Of a DNA stretch of 64,000 nucleotides, positions 23,708 to 36,800 are shown piece by piece. Location of the stretch: assembly GCA_011799875.1 (NCBI GenBank), contig JAAAXO010000135.1:1-64000 (forward strand), written 5' to 3'. Source of the DNA: Thinopyrum elongatum. Taxonomy: Eukaryota > Streptophyta > Magnoliopsida > Poales > Poaceae. The notes below the pieces were generated by a model, which saw nothing but the letters and a program-made list of their open reading frames with translations, ran no database searches and was not told where the DNA came from. Each line of letters begins with the position of its first letter. Position 1 is the stretch's first letter. Position numbers and translations under genes: made by a program.

Positions 23708-24312
23708 TGAGTGCAGGAAGCCTTGGACGAAATATACAAGATGTCACTTCATAAATTTCGTCCAGAGGCTATTATAGGTGCTGTGTCACCTTATTATTGG
23801 GCCAGGCCCATGTAATTTCGAAATACTTGAGTATAGGCTGTTTTTAGAGTCCGTATGTGTGGGGAAACAAGAGATAGGGTTGGTTTCGGACCCCACCTTC
23901 AAGGGCCACGAAATCCCCTCCTCTTCCTCCATATATACATCCCTTAGGGCACCGTTTAGACTTTGGGATTTGTTTAGTTAAAAGTTAGCCATTGCAACTT
24001 CGTGTACTTCGTTTGTGTCCAACGACCAGACCAAGACCGCTTTCGGATCCCCACCTTTATCAATACTTCATCTATATTCGCAATATTCAGATTGTATTAT
24101 CATATTCTCGCTTGTTCTTCGATTGCGTGCAGGAATAGACCTTCGTGGTCAGGCTGATCGTGCTTTCAGCATCGTCAGTAACCTCGGGAGATTGGTTTAG
24201 CGATTGCTAAGGCGCAACGTCGTGCACGTTTGTAGTCGGATCGTCAAAGTCGACTCCACCAAATCGATAGCTATCATCTCATCGAAACATCGGGACACCT
24301 TCGCCTCTATCA
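23401..24312 (+). mobile_element. Chimeric 3' LTR (A U3, Q R-U5) of the recombinant element
   Basis: Preceded by PPT AAGAAGGGGAGGA (23388-23400). Same length (912 bp), switch point and variants as 13453-14364, so the two are a true pair. TATA at 23932-23937. Followed by the ACATC duplication. Confidence 0.9.
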
Positions 24313-24452
24313 ACATCTTTTGTCCTACCCTCCCATGGCAGTGGTGTCCATAAGGAAACTAAGGGATATTAAGGCCTCCTTTTAATAGAGAACCGGAACA
24401 AAGCATTAACACATGCTGAATACTTGAACTCGAGTTATAGTCATTGGATGTG
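24313..24452. mobile_element. Common Triticeae repeat, second part
   Basis: Continuation of 13008-13452 after the ACATC duplication. It is cut at about 24452 by an old CRM-like LTR. Confidence 0.65.
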
Positions 24453-25256
24453 TGTTGGGGACCCAATCTTTCAATGAGAGAGGATAACTACGATTTTGTG
24501 GGACTTGGCCCTCACGATCCGGCTACCAACCGTATAGGGAGAACCGTACACGACTGATATCCACGGCAATCACTGAAGCAACTCCACGGTGTTATCGATA
24601 GAGCCAACGGTGCGATCAACCTATCCACAAAGGATTTTTCCTACAAGCAAATCGAAGAACATGCAAGAAAATATTATCCAAGCAATCTAAAATTGCGAAT
24701 ATGCTAGATGGAATAAATCTCAGAAGATGGGGTTCTGATTGGATGTCTTGACGGTCGCACTAGCCGCTATGAGGGAAGACAAATAAAAGTAGCAATAGCT
24801 AAACTTCTCTAAACAAAACCCGAGTCTAACCCTAGACGTAGGCTAACTATTTGTACTAGCACAGAGATTAACGTGCCACCTCAAATGCTATCTCCGGACA
24901 CGTGATGGGCCGTGTAACCGGCATGGCAGAATTGGGCCCCATGCTCCTAGACTTTTCCCGTGTGCATGTGTGCAGAAGCATGCCCGTAGCTCCTGGACTC
25001 TTCCGTGTGCATGCGTGCACCAGCATGCCCGTACATGCAGCAAAGAAACTTGCATGTGTGCTCATCTCTACTTAAACAAATCCAACTCCTAGTCCATTCT
25101 CCAACGCCATTTTTCCTAAGTACAAGTACACGGAAACATGAGTGTAGCATTATATTCTTGTCATTCAAATTGTATGTACCAAGGAGCGAAAGTACCTGGT
25201 CATTTATTTGTTGTGTAATATTTGTAGACGTGTTTATGATATCTATGTCCACATCA
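24453..25256 (-). mobile_element. Old, divergent CRM-like LTR (about 804 bp)
   Basis: It shows weak but colinear similarity to CRM LTRs (GACCCAATCTTTCAATGAGA against GTCCCGATCTTTCGATGAGA; CACGATCCGGCTACCAACCG), ending CCACATCA at 25256 beside a PPT-like tract. It differs from both A and Q types. The left end is uncertain by a few bases. It is the 3' LTR of a minus-strand element whose right part lies beyond the window. Confidence 0.7.
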
Positions 25257-26128
25257 TCCTCCCTTTCTTGAAAACAAAGCCGTCCTCGGCTTTCATCTAC
25301 CTGGAACACATTATAGAGCAAAGCAAAAATAGATGCAACATATATAAGCCGTTCCAACGGCGTTAGCTCATGAGGGGGTGATAAATTTATAATAGCACCA
25401 TTATGAATATCATGATAAATTTTCTCATGTCGGAGCATAACACCATCATAAATTTTATCCCACATTGACTCTATATAAGAATTATGGGGACGCATATGAA
25501 CTATTGAAGCACGTGGTATGTTAGGATCAGAAGTTGGGAAACTTAATGAAAAAATCTCAGAATTGATAGCAAGCATACTATGTGTAGTACGATATGTTGA
25601 TTTAGTTTTCTCATCATTTATTATTTCATCGGGAGTCATAGGAAGCAAGTTAATGTTTTTCCTTCAAACACGAGAGTATACGAATTTGTTCTACCATGAT
25701 GGGTAACACTATTATCATATTGCCAAGGTTGACCTGACAATAAAGAACAAGCTTACATAGGAGCGACATCACAGTGAACAAAATCATGGTACGAACCAAG
25801 TGTAAAATGGACTCTCACACGACGTGTTGCCTTCAACTTACCACATTCGTTGAACCATTGGATGTAATATGGATGAGGATGTCTCGTTGTAGTGAGGCAA
25901 AACTTCTCTACCATCTCCATACTCGCCAAATAATTGCAGCTTCCACCATCAATGATCACACGAACTGAATGCCCTTTGACAACAAACTTAGTTTGGAAAA
26001 GATTATGGCATTGAGGCATCTCATTCTGCCTCACCTGGGCTCTAAGTACTCGCATGGTTACAAGGCTTGGGTATTTATCCGCCATATCAACATTAATGTG
26101 TATCTTCTCATGCTCCTCCGTGTCACCT
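25257..26128 (-). pseudogene. Protease and C-terminal region of the old CRM-like element
   Basis: Reading leftward, the region has a protease with [20 protein letters not shown] (26085-25753), a stop after CDVAPM, then a frame from MLPMTPDEIIND (25648) that passes without any RT, RNase H or integrase to FQEREDD at the PPT and on into the LTR (to 24947). The LTR-encoded tail (QVLSLLGTYNLND) resembles the A-type tail [13 protein letters not shown] but lacks the TRARAR core. This points to a non-autonomous lineage that kept protease and a tail but lost the enzymes. It is interrupted at 26129 by an A element. Whether RT was lost before or after insertion cannot be told from one copy. Confidence 0.65.
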
Positions 26129-27048
26129 TGATAGAGGCAAAGGTGTCCCGTCTTTCGATGAGATGGTGGCTATCATTTTTGATGGAGTAGACTTTGATGA
26201 TCCGACTACGAACGTGCGAGGACGTCGCGCCTTAGCAATCACTAAACCAACTCCGAGAGGTTATTGACCACGCCGGAGCACGATCAACCTGACCTCGAAG
26301 GTCTATTTCCTGCAAACAATCAAAGAACAAGCAAGAAACTGAAATTTCAATCTGGATATTGCGAATAAAAGATGAAAGCTTTATTGATCAAGGTGGGGTT
26401 CTGTGACATCTTGGTCTGGTCGTTGAACACAAACGAAGTACGCGAAGTTGCAGCTATGGCGAACTTTTAATCTAAACAAAACCCAAAGTCTAAACGGTGC
26501 CCTAAGGGCTGTATATATGCAGGAAGAGGGGGGAATTTCGTGGCCCTTGAAGGAGTGGTCCGAAACCAACCCTATCTCTTGTTTCCCCACACATACGGAC
26601 TCTAAAAACAGCCTATACTCAAGTATTTCGAAATTACATGGGCCTAGCCCAATAATAAGGTGACGCAGCACCTATAATAGCCTCTGGACGAAATTTATGA
26701 AGTGGCATCTTGTATATTTCGTCCAAGGCTTCATGCACTCATTATGGTGGCTTCAAAGTCCTGAAATCATCACTTGTAACTCCGTTCTTGTTCCCCTTGC
26801 GCATGCCATCATCTCCATGCCTGAACTTGCTCCAAGGTTCCTGTTTCTTGTCCAAGCTAGGCCCTTCATTTGTAAGCAAAACAAATGTATCCAATTTAGG
26901 CAGCATCATATTCTCATGAACATTAGAATCATTACCAAGAAACGAAAGTACCTGATAATTTAATTGGCGTGCGCGAGCTCTAGTAATTGGTCCAGTATGT
27001 ATAGTAGCAGGGGCTGTGGGTGTAACAATGGTATTGATGTCCTCATCA
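26129..27048 (-). mobile_element. A-type 3' LTR of the host element (920 bp)
   Basis: Complete LTR followed by PPT (27049-27062, reverse of CAAGAAGGGGAGGA). Contains the 3' end of the integrase frame. Confidence 0.9.
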
Positions 27049-30000
27049 TCCTCCCCTTCTTGAAATGAAGTCGTCCTCGACGGAAGCTCATCTTCCTCAC
27101 CCAAATAAGGCTTCAAATCTGCAATGTTAAAAGTGGGACTAACCCCAAAATCTGCAGGCAGCTCAAGTTTATATGCATTATCATTTATTTTCTCTAACAC
27201 CTTAAAAGGACCATCAGCACGTGGCATTAGCTTTGATTTGCACAAATCAGGAAATCTATCCTTACGCAAATGTAACCAAACAAGATCTCCAGGTGCAAAC
27301 ACAACATGTTTTCTACCCTTATCTCCAGGAAGTTTATATTTAGCATTCATACGCTCAATGTTCTCCTTAGTTAAGCCATGCATTTTTAAGATCAATTCAG
27401 CACGTTGTTTAGCATCAAAATTAACCTTCTCCGAAGATGGAAGAGGCAACAAATCAATAGGTGCACGAGGTAGGAAACCATATACAATTTCAAAAGGGCA
27501 CATCTTAGTAGTAGAATGCAACGAATGATTATAAGCAAATTCAATATGAGGCAAGCATTCTTCCCACATTTTCTTGTTATTCTTCAAAACAGCCCTAAGC
27601 ATAGTAGACAATGTTCTATTGACTACTTCAGTTTGTCCATCAGTTTGGGGGTGACAAGTAGTACTAAAAAGCAGTTTAGTCCCCAACTTAGCCCATAAAC
27701 ATCTCCAAAAGTGGCTAAGAAATTTGGTATCACGATCTGAAACAATAGTATTTGGCACACCATGCAAGCGAATAATTTCACGAAAGAACAAATCAGCAAC
27801 ATTAGCATCATCATCGCTTTTATGACATGGTATAAAGTGTGCCATTTTCGAGAACCTATCCACGACAACAAATATGCTATCCCTCCCCTTCTTTGTTCGA
27901 GGTAAACCCAAAACAAATTCCATAGATATATCCTCCCATGGAACACTAGGTACAGGCAAAGGCATATATAAACCATGAGGATTGAGTGGTAACTTAGCTT
28001 TTTGACATGTAGTGCAACGAACAACAAAGCGCTCAACATCCCGTCTCATCTTTGGCCAAAACAAATGTGTAGCAAGTACATCCTCCGTCTTCTTCACGCC
28101 AAAGTGTCCCATTAATCCTCCTCCATGCGCCTCCTGCAACAACAAAAGACGAACGGAGCCACCTGGAATGCATAGCTTGTTAGCACGAAACACAAATCAA
28201 TCGTTAACGACGAACTTGTTCCATGTTCTCCCTTCTTTACAATTTTGTAATACATCTTTAAATTCAGGATCATGCACATATTGATCTTTGATGGTCTCCA
28301 AAGCAAATATTTTAAAGTCAAGTTGTGAAAGCATAGTATAAGGGCGAGACAATGCATCAGCAATAACATTTTCTTTACCCTTCTTGTGTTTAATGACATA
28401 AGGGAAAGTCTCAATGAATTCAACCCATTTAGCATGTCTATAGTTCAGTTTTGCTTGACTTTTAATGTGTTTCAAAGATTCATGATCAGAATGTATAACA
28501 AATTCTTTGGGCCATAAATAATGTTGCCATGTTTCTAAGGTCCGAACAAGAGCATATAATTCTTTATCACATGTAGAATAGTTCAGACTAGGCCCACTCA
28601 ATTTTTCAGAAAAGTATGCAACAGGTTTGCCATCTTGTAATAACACACCTCCTAATCCAATTCCACTAGCATCACATTCAAGCTCAAAAGTCTTATTAAA
28701 ATCAGGAAGTTGGAATAAAGGAGCATGTGTCAACTTATCTTTCAATACCGAGAAGGCTTCTTCCTGTGCGGTACCCCAAACAAAAGGCACATCCTTCTTT
28801 GTAAGCTCATTGAGAGGTGCAGCAATGGTGCTAAAATCTCTCACAAAACGCCTATAGAAACCAGCGAGGCCAAGGAAACTCCTCACTTGTGTGACCGTTT
28901 TGGGCTGCGGCCAACTCTGAATAGCTTCAATCTTGGCTTTATCCCTATGGAGTAACAACATAGCCAAGAAAAGATACTCGGTCGGTGCAAAAGGTGCACT
29001 TCCCAAGGTCACCAAACAAACGTGCATCACGTAGAGCAATAAGAACATCACGTAAATGTTCCAAATGTTCCTCCAAAGATCTGCTATAAATCAATATATC
29101 ATCAAAGTAAACTACCACAAATCGTCCAATGAAAGCACGTAAAACTCCGGTCATTAATCTCATGAAAGTACTAGGTGCATTAGTTAACCCAAAAGGCATG
29201 ACTAACCACGCATATAAACCAAACTTAGTTTTAAATGTTGTTTTCCATTCATCTCCCAATTTCATATGAATTTGATGGTATCCACTACGCAAATCAACTT
29301 TGGAGAATATTGTAGAGCCACTCAATTCATCAAGCATATCATCTAGCCTAGGAATAGGATGACGATAGCGAATAGTAATATTATTAATTCCTCTACAATC
29401 AACACACATACACGATGTACCATCCTTTTTTGGCACTAGTATAATAGGAACAGCAGAAGGACTAAGAGATTCGCGTATATAACCTTTGTCGAGCAGCTCC
29501 TGTACTTGACGCATAATCTCCTTCGTCTCCTCTGGATTGGTGCGGTATGGCTCACGGTTTGGCAGCAAAGCACCGGGCATTAAGTCAATCTGATGCTCAA
29601 TCCCGCGAATAGGTGGTAATCCCGGTGGCACGTCTCGTGGAAAGACATCAGCGAACTCCTGCAAAATGTTAGTGACAGCAGGAGGCAAAGAGGAAGGCAC
29701 GTCCTCGAATGAAAATAACGCCTCTTTGCACACAAAAGCATAGCAAACAGATTTGCTGAAATCTAGCTCATCAATATCAGATTTGGTGGCAAGTAAACAT
29801 GCACTTTTCAATATAATTTCAGAAGCAACACTAGATGGTTTATTATTAGGCTTCATTTGTTGCTCAAATTCTTTTGCCACAATATGATTTTCACTCTTAT
29901 GTTTCTCCTGTTTTGCTTTACTAGCTCTATTAATATCATCTTTCAAAATAGAATCAGGAGTCATAGGAAGCAAAGTAATATGTTTATCCTTATGAACAAG

Positions 30001-31715
30001 AGTATACTGATTGTTTCTACCATGGTGTACAGAATTTTTATCAAATTGCCATGGTCTACCAAGTAATAATGAACATGCTTGCATGGGTACCACATCACAA
30101 TCAACATAATCAGCATATGTAGAGATACTAAAATGCACACGAACAGTACGTGTTACCTTAACCTTGCCACTGTTGTTGAACCATTGGATATAGTAAAGAT
30201 GTGGATGTGGTCTTGTGGTGAGAGATAGCTTCTGCACCATCTCCATGCTAGCCAAGTTGTTGCAGCTCCCTCCATCTATGATGACGCGAACAGAATGTTC
30301 CTTCACAACTCCCTTTGTATTGAACAAATTATGTCTCTGATTTTGCTCAGCTTGTGTGACCTGCACACTCAAAACACGTTGAGCAACTAAACATTCATAC
30401 CTGTCAGCGTCTTCAGGAGCCATGTATTGCGTCTCATGATCAGAATCATCTCCACCGTGTTCTTCACTTGTAATAAGAGCCAAAGTCTCCTCATCATAGT
30501 CACTAGCGGACTCATACCCACCATCCTCAGTAGCAATCATAACACGTGGAGATTGGCATTCTCTCGCATAATGACCTCTACCCTTACAACGACGACAAAT
30601 AATATCATGAGTGTGCCCTGTTGATGCCATAGATGAAGAAGAGCTCTGGGCAGGCCCAGGAGGTGTACTCCTGGCAGATGGTGGTGGTGGTGCCTGTTTT
30701 CTTGTATCTCGGTTGGAATTGGCGGCTGAAGTCAGTGGTGCTGCAGTAGGACGTGTGGGAGTAGAGAATGCACGCGGTGTCCATGATGAAGATCAACCTG
30801 CAGAAAAATTTGTTTGCGCCAATGCTTGTCGATCCTGCACTTCACGTTTAGCTTTGCAAGCAAGACGGAATAAACGAGTGATATTATTATACTCCTTATA
30901 CTCTAGAATGGTCTGAATCTCTTTATTTAATCCAGCCATAAAACGTGCAAGCATAGCTTCATTATCCTCAACAATACCACATCTAATCATGCCAGTTTGT
31001 AATTCCTGATAATATTCTTCTACAGAATTTTTTCCTTGTCTTAAACGCTGCAATTTTTGAAGTAATTCACGTTGATAATATGGTGGAACCCAACGAGTAC
31101 GCATAGCAGTTTTCAAAGCAGCCCAAGTAGCTGGAATAGGATATAATCTACAATGTTCGGACCACCATACACATGCAAAACTAGTGAAAGCACAAACAGC
31201 AGCAGCAACCCATCTCTCCTCGGGATATTGTAAACATGTAAAACGTTGTTCAGTTTCTAACTCCCAAGTAAGATATATATCAGGAACATATCTACCCTCA
31301 AATGGTGGAATATTCAATTTCAGTTTAGGAATATGGTCATGATCTCGTACCTGAGGTGGTGCTGCAGCCCTACCATTGCGATAATATGCATGAGGTCGAC
31401 CTGCTGGTGGTGGTGCTGGTGGTTGCACGTAGTTCTGATTTTGATCAACCTCATCCTCGTAATAGTCCTCCACCTCTGCAGTAGCAGCAGGAGCAACAGA
31501 AGCATCAACAGTAGGTACAGCGGCACCAGAAGTTTGACCAGGCTCAAGGGGAACGCGCAGTGCTCGTCCCACTTGATTTGGAAGGCGATGTTGGTGTTGT
31601 TGTTGCTATAGAGGTGCGACAGGTGTAGCGGGCGGTGGTTGTGGAAGACGCGCGAGCAATTCATTAAACTTGTTATCGAGCTTTGTTTCAAACGCCTTCT
31701 CAATGCCATCTATCT
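26742..31715 (-). pseudogene. gag-pol: A-type gag-pol of the host element, with several stops
   Basis: All domains are present in order from 31715 leftward: Gag domain, CCHC knuckle ([14 protein letters not shown]), protease VIIDGGSCNN, RT with YFDDILIYS, RNase H, integrase with HHCC and DDE residues, and the CR-type tail ([11 protein letters not shown]) ending at 26742 inside the LTR. Lesions seen: a stop near 31608 (glutamine-run codon to TAG), CGA-to-TGA near 30795 after the Gag domain, an 11-nt deletion near 28950 that shifts the frame at the RT/RNase H border, and GGA-to-TGA at about 28194-28196 before the zinc finger. The N-terminal 43 or so codons lie across the nested insertion at 56574-56703. 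It cannot make a full polyprotein. Confidence 0.9.
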
Positions 31716-32642
31716 TGATGAGGACATCAATACCATTGTTACACCCACAACCCCTGCTTCTATACATACTGGACCAATTACTAGAGCTCGCGCACGCCAA
31801 TTAAAATATCAGGTACTTTCGTTTCTTGGTAATGATTCTAAAGTTCATGAGAATATGATGCTGCCTAAATTGGATACATTTGTTTTGCTTACAAATGAAG
31901 GGCCTAGCTTGGACAAGAATGAGGAACCTTGGAGCAAGTTCAAGCATGGAGATGATGGCATGCGCAAGGGGAACAAGAACGGAGTTACAAGTGATGATTT
32001 CAGGACTTTGAAGCCACCATAAGGAGTGCAGGATGCCTTGGACGAAATATACAAGATGCCACTTCATAAATTTCGTCCAGAGGCTATTATAGGTGCTGCG
32101 TCACCTTATTATTTGGCCAGGCCCATGTAATTTCGAAATACTTGAGTATAGGCTATTTTTAGAGTCCGTATGTGTGGGGAAACAAGAGATAGGGTTGGTT
32201 TCGGATCCCTCCTTCAAGGGCCACGAAATCCCCCCCCCCCCTCTTCCTCCATATATACAGCCCTTAGGGCACCGTTTAGACTTTGGGTTTTGTTTAGATT
32301 AAAAGTTCGCCATAGCTGCAACTTCGCGTACTTCGTTTGTGTTCAACAACTAGACCAAGACGTCACAGAACCCCACCTCAATCAATAAAGCTTTCATCTT
32401 ATATTCGCAATATCCAGATTGCAAATCTTAGTTTCTTGCTTGTTCTTCGTTTGCTTGCAGGAGATAGACCCTCGGGGTCAGGTTGATTGTGCTCCGGCGT
32501 GGTCAATAACCTCTCGGAGTTGGTTTAGCGATTGCTAAGGCGCGACGTCCTCGCACGTTCGTAGTCGGATCGTCAAAGTCTACTCCACCAAAAACGATAG
32601 ATATCATCTCATCGAAAGATCGGGACACCCTCGCCTCTATCA
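31716..32642 (+). mobile_element. A-type 5' LTR of the compound element (927 bp)
   Basis: Starts TGATGAGGACATC directly in host gag and ends CTATCA before a PBS. A longer C-run (about 32230-32241) explains its extra length. Confidence 0.9.
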
Positions 32643-32891
32643 AGTGGTATCAGATTCCCAGGTTGCTCGGTGAGATTTACAGTTTTTCGTAGTTTAGATC
32701 GAGTCTGTTCTTCATACCTACAGTCCAGGAAAAAGCCAAAAAAAAAATTTAGGGTTAGTATATCATACCCGAACCAATCTGAGCCTTTGCATAATCTTTT
32801 TAGGGTTTTTGCTTTGTTGAATTTGCGGTTGCATCGTCGTGTCAAGTTGCTGGTCTTAGCGTCTAGTTCTTTAGAGTTTCGAGTTCTGTTC
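32643..32891 (+). other. A-type leader start with PBS
   Basis: PBS TGGTATCAGAT at 32645-32655. The leader is cut after GAGTTCTGTTC by a minus-strand LTR, and the remaining roughly 900 bp of leader are not found in this compound. Confidence 0.85.
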
Positions 32892-33812
32892 TGATAGAGG
32901 CGAGGGTGTCCCGATCTTTCGATGAGATGATATCTATCGTTTTTGGTGGAGTAGACTTTGACGATCCGACTACGAACGTGCGAGGACGTCGCGCCTTAGC
33001 AATCGCTAAACCAACTCCGAGAGGTTATTGACCACGCCGGAGCACAATCAACCTGACCACGAGGGTCTATCTCCTGCAAGCAAACGAAGAACAAGCAAGA
33101 AACTAAGATTTGCAATCTGGATATTGCGAATATAAGATGAAAGCTTTATTGATCAAGGTGGGGTTCTGTGACGTCTTGGTCTGGTTGTTGAACACAAACG
33201 AAGTACGCGAAGTTGCAGCTATGGCGAACTTTTAATCTAAACAAAACCCAAAGTCTAAACGGTGCCCTAAGGGCTGTATATATGGAGGAAGAGGGGGGGA
33301 TTTCGTGGCCCTTGAAGGAGGGGTCCGAAACCAACCCTATCTCTTGTTTCCCCACACATACGGACTCTAAAAATAGCCTATACTCAAGTATTTCGAAATT
33401 ACATGGGCCTGGCCCAATAATAAGGTGACGTAGCACCTATAATAGCCTCTGGACGAAGTTTATGAAGTGGCATCTTGTATATTTCGTCCAAGGCTACCTG
33501 CACTCCTTATGGTGGCTTCAAAGTCCTGAAATCATCACTTGTAACTCCGTTCTTGTTCCCCTTCGCATGCCATCATCTCCATGCTTGAACTTGCTCCAAG
33601 GTTCATCTTTCTTGTCCAAGCTAGGCCCTTCATTTTTAAGCAAAACAAATGTATCCAATTTAGGCAGCATCATATTCTCATGAGCATTAGAATCATTACC
33701 AAGAAATGAAAGTACCTGATAATTTAATTGGCGTGCGCGAGCTCTAGTAATTGGTCCAGTATGTATAGCAGCAGGGGCTGTGGGTGTAACAATGGTATTG
33801 ATGTCCTCATCA
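32892..33812 (-). mobile_element. A-type 3' LTR (921 bp) of the minus-strand gag-pol element
   Basis: Complete LTR. Left flank TGTTC lies in the compound's leader, and the right side is PPT and integrase of the same element. Its likely partner is the broken LTR at 46976-47855, which shares variants such as CTGGTTGTTG. Confidence 0.9.
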
Positions 33813-36800
33813 TCCTCCCCTTCTTGAAATGAAGTCGTCCTCGACGGAAGCTCATCTTCCTCACCCAAATAAGGCTTCAAATCTGCAATGTTAAAAGTGG
33901 GACTAACCCCAAAATCTGCAGGCAGCTCAAGTTTATATGCGTTATCATTTATTTTCTCTAACACCTTAAAAGGACCATCAGCACGTGGCATTAGCTTTGA
34001 TTTGCGCAAATCAGGAAATCTATCCTTACGCAAATGTAACCAAACAAGATCTCCAGGTGCAAACACAACATGTTTTCTACCCTTATCTCCAGCAAGTTTA
34101 TATTTAGCATTCATACGCTCAATGTTCTCCTTAGTTAACTCATGCATTTTTAAGATCAATTCAGCACGTTGTTTAGCATCAAAATTAACCTTCTCCGAAG
34201 ATGGAAGAGGCAACAAATCAATAGGTGCACGATTTAGGAAACCATATACAATTTCAAAAGGGCACATCTTAGTAGTAGAATGCAACGAACGATTATAAGC
34301 AAATTCAATATGAGGCAAGCATTCTTCCCACATTTTCTTGTTATTCTTCAAAACAGCCCTAAGCATAGTAGACAAAGTTCTATTGACTACTTCAGTTTGT
34401 CCATCAGTTTGGGGGTGACAAGTAGTACTAAAAAGCAGTTTAGTCCCCAACTTAGCCCATAAACATCTCCAAAAGTGGCTAAGAAATTTGGTATCACGAT
34501 CTGAAACAATAGTATTTGGCACACCATGCAAGCGAGTAATTTCACGAAAGAACAAATCAGCAACATTAGCAGCATCATCGCTTTTATGACATGGTATAAA
34601 GTGTGCCATTTTCGAGAACCTATCCACGACAACAAATATGCTATCCCTCCCCTTCTTTGTTCGAGGTAAACCCAAAACAAAGTCCATAGATATATCCTCC
34701 CATGGAACACTAGGTACAGGCAACGGCATATATAAACCATGAGGATTGAGTCGTGACTTAGCTTTTTGACATGTAGTTAAGCGAGCAACAAAGCGCTCAA
34801 CATCCCGTCTCATCTTTGGCCAAAAGAAATGTGTAGCAAGTACATCCTCCGTCTTCTTTACGCCAAAGTGTCCCATTAATCCTCCTCCATGCGCCTCCTG
34901 CAACAACAAAAGACGAACGGAGCTAGCTGGAATGCATAGCTTGTTAGCACGAAACACAAATCCATCGTTAAAGACGAACTTGTTCCATGTTCTCCCTTCT
35001 TTAGAATTCTGCAATACATCTTTAAATTCAGCATCATGCACATATTGATCTTTGATGGTCTCCAAACCAAATATTTTAAAGTCAAGTTGTGAAAGCATAG
35101 TATAACGACGAGACAATGCATCAGCAATAACATTTTCTTTACCCTTCTTGTGTTTAATGACATATGGGAAACTCTCAATGAATTCAACCCATTTAGCATG
35201 TCTACGGTTCAGTTTGGCTTGACTTTTAATATGTTTCAAATATTCATGATCAGAATGAATAACAAATTCTTTGGGCCATAAATAATGTTGCCATGTTTCC
35301 AAAGTCCGAACAAGAGCATATAATTCCTTATCATAAGTAGAGTAATTCAGACTAGGCCCACTCAATTTTTCAGAAAAGTATGCAACAGGTTTGCCATCTT
35401 GTAATAACACACCTCCTAATCCAATTCCACTAGCATCACATTCAAGCTCAAAAGTCTTATTAAAATCAGGAAGTTGGAGTAAAGGAGCATGTGTTAACTT
35501 ATCTTTCAACACCGTGAAGGCTTCTTCCTGTGCGGTACCCCAAACAAAAGGCACATCCTTCTTTGTAAGCTCGTTGAGAGGTGCAGCAATGGTACTGAAA
35601 TCTCTCACAAAACGCCTATAGAAACCAGCGAGGCCAAGGAAACTCCTCACTTGTGTGACCGTTTTGGGCTGCGGCCAACTCTCAATAGATTCAATCTTGG
35701 CTTTATCAACTTCAATTCCCTGTGGAGTAACAACATAGCCAAGAAAAGATACTCGGTCGGTGCAAAAGGTGCACTTCCCAAGGTTACCAAACAAACGTGC
35801 ATCACGTAGAGCAATAAAAACGACACGTAAATGTTCCAAATGTTCCTCCAAAGATCTGCTATAAATCAATATATCATCAAAGTAAACTACCACAAATCGT
35901 CCAATGAAAGCACGTAAAACTTCGTTCATTAATCTCATGAAAGTACTAGGTGCATTAGTTAACCCAAAAGGCATGACTAACCACTCATATAAACCGAACT
36001 TAGTTTTAAATGCTGTTTTCCATTCATCTCCCAATTTCATACGAATTTGATGGTATCCACTACGCAAATCAACTTTGGAGAATATTGTAGAGCCACTCAA
36101 TTCATCAAGCATATCATCTAGCCTAGGAATAGGATGACGATAACGAATAGTAATATTATTAATGCCTCTACAATCAACACACATACGCGACGTACCATCC
36201 TTTTTTGGCACTAGTATAATAGGAACAGCACAAGGACTAAGAGATTCGCGTATATAACCTTTGTCGAGCAGCTCCTGCACTTGACGCATAATCTCCTTTG
36301 TCTCCTCTGGATTGGTACGGTATGGCGCACGGTTTGGCAACGAAGCACCGGGAATTAAGTCAATCTGATGCTCAATCCCGCGAATAGGTGGTAATCCCGG
36401 TGGCACGTCTTGTGGAAAGACGTCAGCGAACTCCTGCAAAATGTTAGTGACCGCAGGAGGCAAAGAGGAAGGCGCGTCCTCGAATGAAAATAACGCCTCT
36501 TTGCACACAAAAGCATAGCAAACAGAATTGCTGAAATCTAGCTCATCAATATCAGATTTGGTGGCAAGTAAGCATGCACTTTTCAATTTAATTTCAGAAG
36601 CAACACTAGATGGTTTATTATTAGGCTTCATTTGTTGCTCAAATTCTTTTGCCACAATCTGATTTTCACTCTTATTTTTCTCCTGCTTTGCTTTACTAGC
36701 TCTATTAATATCATCTTTCAAAATAGAATCAGTAGTCATAGGAAGCAAAGTAATATGTTTATCCTTATGAACAAGAGTATACTGATTGTTTCTACCATGG

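Larger units (their letters stand above)
13453..24312 (+). mobile_element. Recombinant A/Q CRM element, 10,860 bp with nested pieces, TSD ACATC
   Basis: The outer boundaries are set by two 912-bp chimeric LTRs and an exact 5-bp duplication, ACATC at 13448-13452 and 24313-24317. Removing the element joins the host repeat seamlessly (GCATGACATC to TTTTGTCC). Own sequence: 5' LTR 13453-14364, Q-type leader 14365-14771, A-type protease-RT 14779-16038, A-type RNase H-integrase 21539-23707 and 3' LTR 23401-24312. The middle (16036-21538) holds other LTRs and pol pieces, and about 115 bp of its own RT/RNase H join are missing. It has no gag, so it could move only with help. Confidence 0.85.
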
